Part shown: positions 61,010-64,000 of the stretch, one piece after another
Numbering within the stretch: the first letter of the stretch is position 1
How the letters are laid out: each line of letters begins with the position of its first letter
From: Desulfovibrio cuneatus DSM 11391
Lineage (GTDB): Bacteria > Desulfobacterota > Desulfovibrionia > Desulfovibrionales > Desulfovibrionaceae
DNA: 64,000 nucleotides
NCBI RefSeq assembly: GCF_000430005.1
Contig: NZ_KE387018.1
Location: 85,479-149,478 of the forward strand
Direction of reading: 5' to 3'
Notes under the pieces: generated by a model
What the model was told of the DNA's origin: nothing
The model's database searches: none
Seen by the model: only the letters and a program-made list of their open reading frames with translations
Made by a program: the position numbers and the translations under genes

Positions 61010-61905
61010 TGGAAATTCGTGCCAATTACGCCCTTATTGGCGCATTCACCTTACTGGTGCTTGTGGGGGGGCTTATTTTTACCATGTGGGTGGTGGACCT
61101 TGACAGAGCCCCCACCATGGAATTTGATATTTATTACGAAGAACGGGTTTCCGGCCTGGCTGTGAACAGCGATGTACTGTTCAACGGTATCCGGGTTGGC
61201 TCTGTCACGCAGCTCAAACTCGACCCAAACAACCCAAGTGCCGTGCGCGCCCGCATTTCCATTGCGGCAGACACCCCTGTGCGGGAAGATTCTGAAGCAA
61301 CCCTGGAAAACAAGGGGGTAACCGGGCTTGTGGTTATTTCCATTGCCGGTGGCTCTGCCAGTTCCCCCCTGAACATTCCCAAACCGGGCAAAGTAGGCAC
61401 CATTCGTTACCGCCCCTCAGCCCTTGCTGCCGTAATGAATTCCGTGCCTGCCACGCTGGAAGCTGCTAACCGCCTGCTGGGCAGCATCAACGACATGTTT
61501 TCAGAACAGAACAAGGCCAACCTTACGACAGTTATGCAGGGGTTTGGCAGTGTAGGTGCTGTACTGGAAAGACGCGCAAGCACACTGGACGCCACCCTGG
61601 GCAACCTGGAAAACATCACCGCTGAATTAGACAGCATGGTTAAAAGCCTGAACATTATGGTACACAGGGATGGCGGAAATGCCGCCAAGGCCGTAAGCGA
61701 TGCCGCACAGCAGATACAAAAAACAGTAAAGGCCCTGGACCCTGCCTTGCAGCGTTTTTCACGCGAGGGGCTGCTGGAATTGCGCCTGTTCTTTAGCGAT
61801 GCCCGCCGGCTGGCAGATGTGCTTGCCCGCCTGGGGGAAAACCTTGAAAACGACCCCCGCCGCTACCTTTTCGGCGAACCTGTGAAGGAGTTTAAAGCCC
61901 CATGA
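61009..61905 (+). CDS. mlaD: Phospholipid transport MCE-domain protein MlaD
   Basis: A 298-residue MCE protein: an N-terminal membrane anchor (NYALIGAFTLLVLVGGLIFTMWV), the MCE domain at about residues 38-120 (VSGLAVNSDVLFNGIRVGSV and VTGLVVISIAGG), then a long helical C-terminal part. It forms a ring around a lipid channel on the periplasmic side. It is coupled by overlap with both neighbours (mlaF and the lipoprotein). Confidence 0.94.
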   Translation: MEIRANYALIGAFTLLVLVGGLIFTMWVVDLDRAPTMEFDIYYEERVSGLAVNSDVLFNGIRVGSVTQLKLDPNNPSAVRARISIAADTPVREDSEATLENKGVTGLVVISIAGGSASSPLNIPKPGKVGTIRYRPSALAAVMNSVPATLEAANRLLGSINDMFSEQNKANLTTVMQGFGSVGAVLERRASTLDATLGNLENITAELDSMVKSLNIMVHRDGGNAAKAVSDAAQQIQKTVKALDPALQRFSREGLLELRLFFSDARRLADVLARLGENLENDPRRYLFGEPVKEFKAP

Positions 61906-62546
61906 TGCAAGCGCTTCGCCCCATTTATGTACGCGCCCTGTTGCTGGCTGCGGCAACAGCCTTGCTGGGTGGCTGCATTACGCTTATAGACACCGGCCCA
62001 GCCCCTGTGCGCATGCAACTGAACCCACCCATGCCCACGGCCACCGCGCAGGCAAAACCCCTGGCTACGCAACTTATGGTTATGCGCCCCACTGCCAGCG
62101 CCACCATTAACCGCGACGCCATTGCCCTGCTCTTTAACAACCGGGAAGTGCGCTACCTTGCCAATGTACGCTGGGAAAGTACTGCCCCGCAACTTGTTCA
62201 ACAGGCGTTGGTACAAGCCTTTGAAAGCGCCAACGTGTTCCGCGGGGTTGCCCCGGACGGCTCCGGCATTGCCGACGATGTGCGCCTGACAACAGACATT
62301 CGCCAATTTGTACTGCGCTATGCAGAAGAAAAGGGCATTCCCACAGCCGTGTTTGCCGCCCAGTTCCAACTGGTAGACACAGGCACAGGTGCCGTGCTTA
62401 ACTCCCTTACGGTGGAAACCACCGCCCCGGCTGCCGGGCGTGACCCCCATGCCCTGGTAGCTGCCTGCGAAGCAGCCCTCGGTAAAGCCCTGGCACAGGT
62501 TGTGCCCTGGGCTGCCAAAACAGCGCCCAAAGCCAAGGGTAGATAG
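61902..62546 (+). CDS. ABC-type transport auxiliary lipoprotein (PqiC/MlaC-position)
   Basis: A 214-residue lipoprotein: signal peptide and lipobox LLGGC (Cys about residue 25), then the ABC_trans_aux/PqiC-type domain with QLMVMRPTASATINRDAIALLFNNREVRYLANVRWESTAPQLVQQALVQAFE. Such proteins bridge the MCE protein to the outer membrane. The ATG at 61902 overlaps the mlaD stop; a second ATG at 61905 is equally possible. No MlaC gene is seen, so this protein may take its place. It ends at a strong terminator. Confidence 0.88.
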   Translation: MMQALRPIYVRALLLAAATALLGGCITLIDTGPAPVRMQLNPPMPTATAQAKPLATQLMVMRPTASATINRDAIALLFNNREVRYLANVRWESTAPQLVQQALVQAFESANVFRGVAPDGSGIADDVRLTTDIRQFVLRYAEEKGIPTAVFAAQFQLVDTGTGAVLNSLTVETTAPAAGRDPHALVAACEAALGKALAQVVPWAAKTAPKAKGR

Positions 62547-62566
62547 CCTGGCATATTCGCCTTACA

Positions 62567-62606
62567 ACAAAAGCCCCCGCACTGCATGCAGTACGGGGGC
62601 TTTTGT
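62567..62606. terminator. Bidirectional Rho-independent terminator between the Mla operon and ackA
   Basis: ACAAAAGCCCCCG pairs with CGGGGGCTTTTGT, with an inner ACTGC/GCAGT, and T-runs on both sides. It serves the convergent lipoprotein and acetate kinase genes. Confidence 0.9.
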
Positions 62607-62632
62607 ATTACGCCAATAAGCTCTTGCAGGTC

Positions 62633-63841
62633 TTACTTGCTCAGTACGCTTTGCGTTGCGCGGGCAATGGCCAATTCTTCATTGGTGGGCACCACCAACA
62701 CAGGTACGCGGGCGTCTTTGGGGCTCAGGGAACGGATATCACCGGAGCGCTTGTGGTTCACTTCCGGCAGAATGCTGATGCCAAAGCTGCCGAGATATTT
62801 GCACACTTCTTCGCGCAGCAGGTCGTCGTTTTCACCAATGCCTGCGGTGAACACCAGGGCATCCACACGGCCCAGCACAGCAAAGTAGGCACCAATGCAC
62901 TTGCGAATGGAGTAGCAGAACATTTCAAAAGCCAGTTGGGCTTTTTCGTCGCCACTTTCACGTGCGGTGTGAATGTCGCGCATATCGTTCATGCCACAAA
63001 TACCTTTCAGACCGCTTTTTTTGTTCAGCATGTCGTCCAGTTGTGCGGAGGTCATGTTCTTGTGCTTGGCAAGGTAGCCAAGAATGGCGGGGTCAATGTC
63101 ACCACTGCGGGTGCCCATCATAACACCAGCCAGGGGAGTCATGCCCATGCTGGTGTCTACGCACTTGCCATTTTCCACCGCAGCCAGGGAACAACCGTTG
63201 CCCAGGTGGCAGGTAATAACATTAAAGCTGTCATGCGGCTTGTTCAGGAACGTGGCAGCAGCTTCAGCCACAAAGCGGTGGGAAGTGCCGTGGAAGCCAT
63301 AACGGCGTACGCTGTTTTCCTTATACAGTTCATAAGGCACAGCATACAAGAACGCCTTGGGCGGCATGGTGGCATGGAATTCGGTATCAAACACCACCAC
63401 AGAAGGCGCATTGGGCAACAACTTTTGTGCCACTTCAATGCCTTGCAGGTGGGCTGGGTTGTGGAGCGGCGCAAGGGGGGCCACTTCCTCAATACCTGCT
63501 TTCACGGCATCAGTCACCACACAGGCGGCCTGAAACTTTTCAGCGCCCTGCACAATACGGTGACCCACGGCGTTAATTTCATCCAGACTTGTAATAACAC
63601 CCACTTCTGGGTCTACCAGCAGGGCCATTACAGCCTGCATGCCCGCGGTGTGGTTTGGGAACGGTTGCTCTTTGGCAACCTTTTTTTCATGATCAGTACC
63701 TGGGGCAGCTTTGTACACAAGGTTGCCCATGCTTTCCCCAATACGTTCCACAAGGCCGGAACACAGTGCCGCTTCCGTTGCCATGTCTATAAGCTGATAC
63801 TTAAAAGAAGAACTGCCACAGTTAATAACCAGAACTTTCAT
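62633..63841 (-). CDS. ackA: Acetate kinase
   Basis: A 402-residue acetate kinase making ATP from acetyl phosphate. The start is the ATG at 63841 after AGAGG. Seen: VLVINCGSSSFKYQLID; VGHRIVQGAEKFQAACVVT; VVVFDTEFHATMPP; YGFHGTSHRFVAEAA; VITCHLGNGCSLAAVENGKCVDTSMGMTPLAGVMMGTRSGDIDP; and VFTAGIGENDDLLREEV. All catalytic regions are present and length is standard. It would complete substrate-level phosphorylation in acetate-forming fermentation or respiration. The usual partner pta is not in the window. Confidence 0.97.
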   Translation of the reverse strand: MKVLVINCGSSSFKYQLIDMATEAALCSGLVERIGESMGNLVYKAAPGTDHEKKVAKEQPFPNHTAGMQAVMALLVDPEVGVITSLDEINAVGHRIVQGAEKFQAACVVTDAVKAGIEEVAPLAPLHNPAHLQGIEVAQKLLPNAPSVVVFDTEFHATMPPKAFLYAVPYELYKENSVRRYGFHGTSHRFVAEAAATFLNKPHDSFNVITCHLGNGCSLAAVENGKCVDTSMGMTPLAGVMMGTRSGDIDPAILGYLAKHKNMTSAQLDDMLNKKSGLKGICGMNDMRDIHTARESGDEKAQLAFEMFCYSIRKCIGAYFAVLGRVDALVFTAGIGENDDLLREEVCKYLGSFGISILPEVNHKRSGDIRSLSPKDARVPVLVVPTNEELAIARATQSVLSK

Positions 63842-63887
63842 AGATACCTCTAAAAATCAGGCGCAGTATACACGCCCATGTATGTTG

Positions 63888-64000
63888 GGGGCAAAGGGAA
63901 AGCCTTTGCCCCTGTGTGTAACAAACCACTCAATTTCCTTTCGCTCAGGCGTCGTGGAGATGCTTCGGCGGCATAGCCGCCTACGCCCTCCGCCCTCGCT
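63888..64000. repeat. Dispersed structured repeat R2, copy 3 (cut by the window edge)
   Basis: Hairpin GGGGCAAAGG/CCTTTGCCCC (63888-63897 and 63903-63912), a TTTCCTTTCGCTCAGG spacer, then GTGGAGATGCTTCGGCGGCATAGCC with stem GGCGGC/GCCGCC (63967-63972 and 63976-63981). It is upstream of ackA. The CTCCACGGCT end would lie beyond position 64000. Confidence 0.75.

Noticed and set aside
62603..63853. 416-codon plus-strand frame antisense to ackA
   Set aside because: Mirror frame of a clear acetate kinase gene.
1..64000. tRNA, rRNA or known riboswitch
   Set aside because: No T-arm (GTTCGAATC-like) with acceptor pairing, no rRNA segment and no recognised riboswitch core was found by eye. A covariance scan would be needed to exclude them.

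Overview
The window looks like a chromosomal segment of a Desulfovibrionaceae-type anaerobe (Desulfobacterota), close to the Desulfovibrio/Bilophila/Mailhella group. The evidence is a tungsten-type aldehyde:ferredoxin oxidoreductase behind a TRAP transporter, a sulfatase with its anaerobic radical-SAM maturase, a TrmD fused to a second SPOUT domain inside an ffh-rpsP-KH-rimM-trmD-rplS-rnhB cluster, a fused radical-SAM/DUF2344 protein, and acetate kinase. The genus assignment is inference. No rRNA or tRNA gene and no cas gene was seen.

Layout. 1-5.7 kb (minus strand): LacI-type regulator, TRAP transporter dctP-dctQ-dctM, and the start of an AOR that runs off the left edge. 5.7-6.6 kb: AT-rich gap with LacI-like operators. 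6.6-13.7 kb (plus): tctC, a choline-sulfatase-like sulfatase, tctB, tctA, a ROK regulator and an anaerobic sulfatase maturase, which together form a sulfate-ester uptake and desulfation unit. 13.9-22.7 kb (minus): a 2945-residue cyclic beta-1,2-glucan synthase. 23.0-26.1 kb (plus): alkaline phosphatase behind two identical 36-bp repeats, each carrying a Pho box, followed by a YibE/F-like membrane protein. 26.2-31.8 kb (minus): an M16 double-domain peptidase and a radical SAM protein. 32.2-35.2 kb (minus): an Sm-like small protein, a GNAT-like protein and an intact but isolated phage terminase large subunit. 35.9-46.7 kb: a periplasmic NlpC/P60-like protein, an 884-residue lyase with a large unidentified N-terminal half, aldo/keto reductase, aldehyde dehydrogenase, LysR regulator, malic enzyme and an MFS carrier. 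46.8-47.6 kb: an MdtIJ-like SMR pair. 47.7-53.7 kb: rnhB, rplS, trmD, rimM, KH protein, rpsP and ffh. 54.0-55.9 kb: folC and a Fur/PerR regulator. 56.1-64 kb: an LpoA-like lipoprotein, a small conserved-looking protein, an Mla-type phospholipid transport operon (STAS-MlaE, MlaF, MlaD, lipoprotein) and ackA.

The most unusual feature is the intergenic DNA. Two families of structured dispersed repeats recur. Family R1 has GGGAAACGC-type inverted ends, a second CGTTTGGC/GCCAAACG stem and a variable interior. There are two full copies of about 205 bp (35559-35764 and 50340-50543), two shorter versions (48482-48547 and 52087-52215) and partial ends near 58029 and 58810. The two long copies differ by compensatory changes inside a stem, and several members begin at or next to a stop codon. 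Family R2 is a hairpin-rich element centred on GGAGATG...CTCCACGGCT, with copies near 31.9, 51.9 and 63.9 kb. The ffh-rpsP gap carries both families.

Functionally, the segment couples organic-substrate import (TRAP, TTT, MFS) to aldehyde, malate and acetate metabolism. It also encodes envelope functions (glucan synthase, Mla, LpoA-like, alkaline phosphatase) and core translation and secretion genes.
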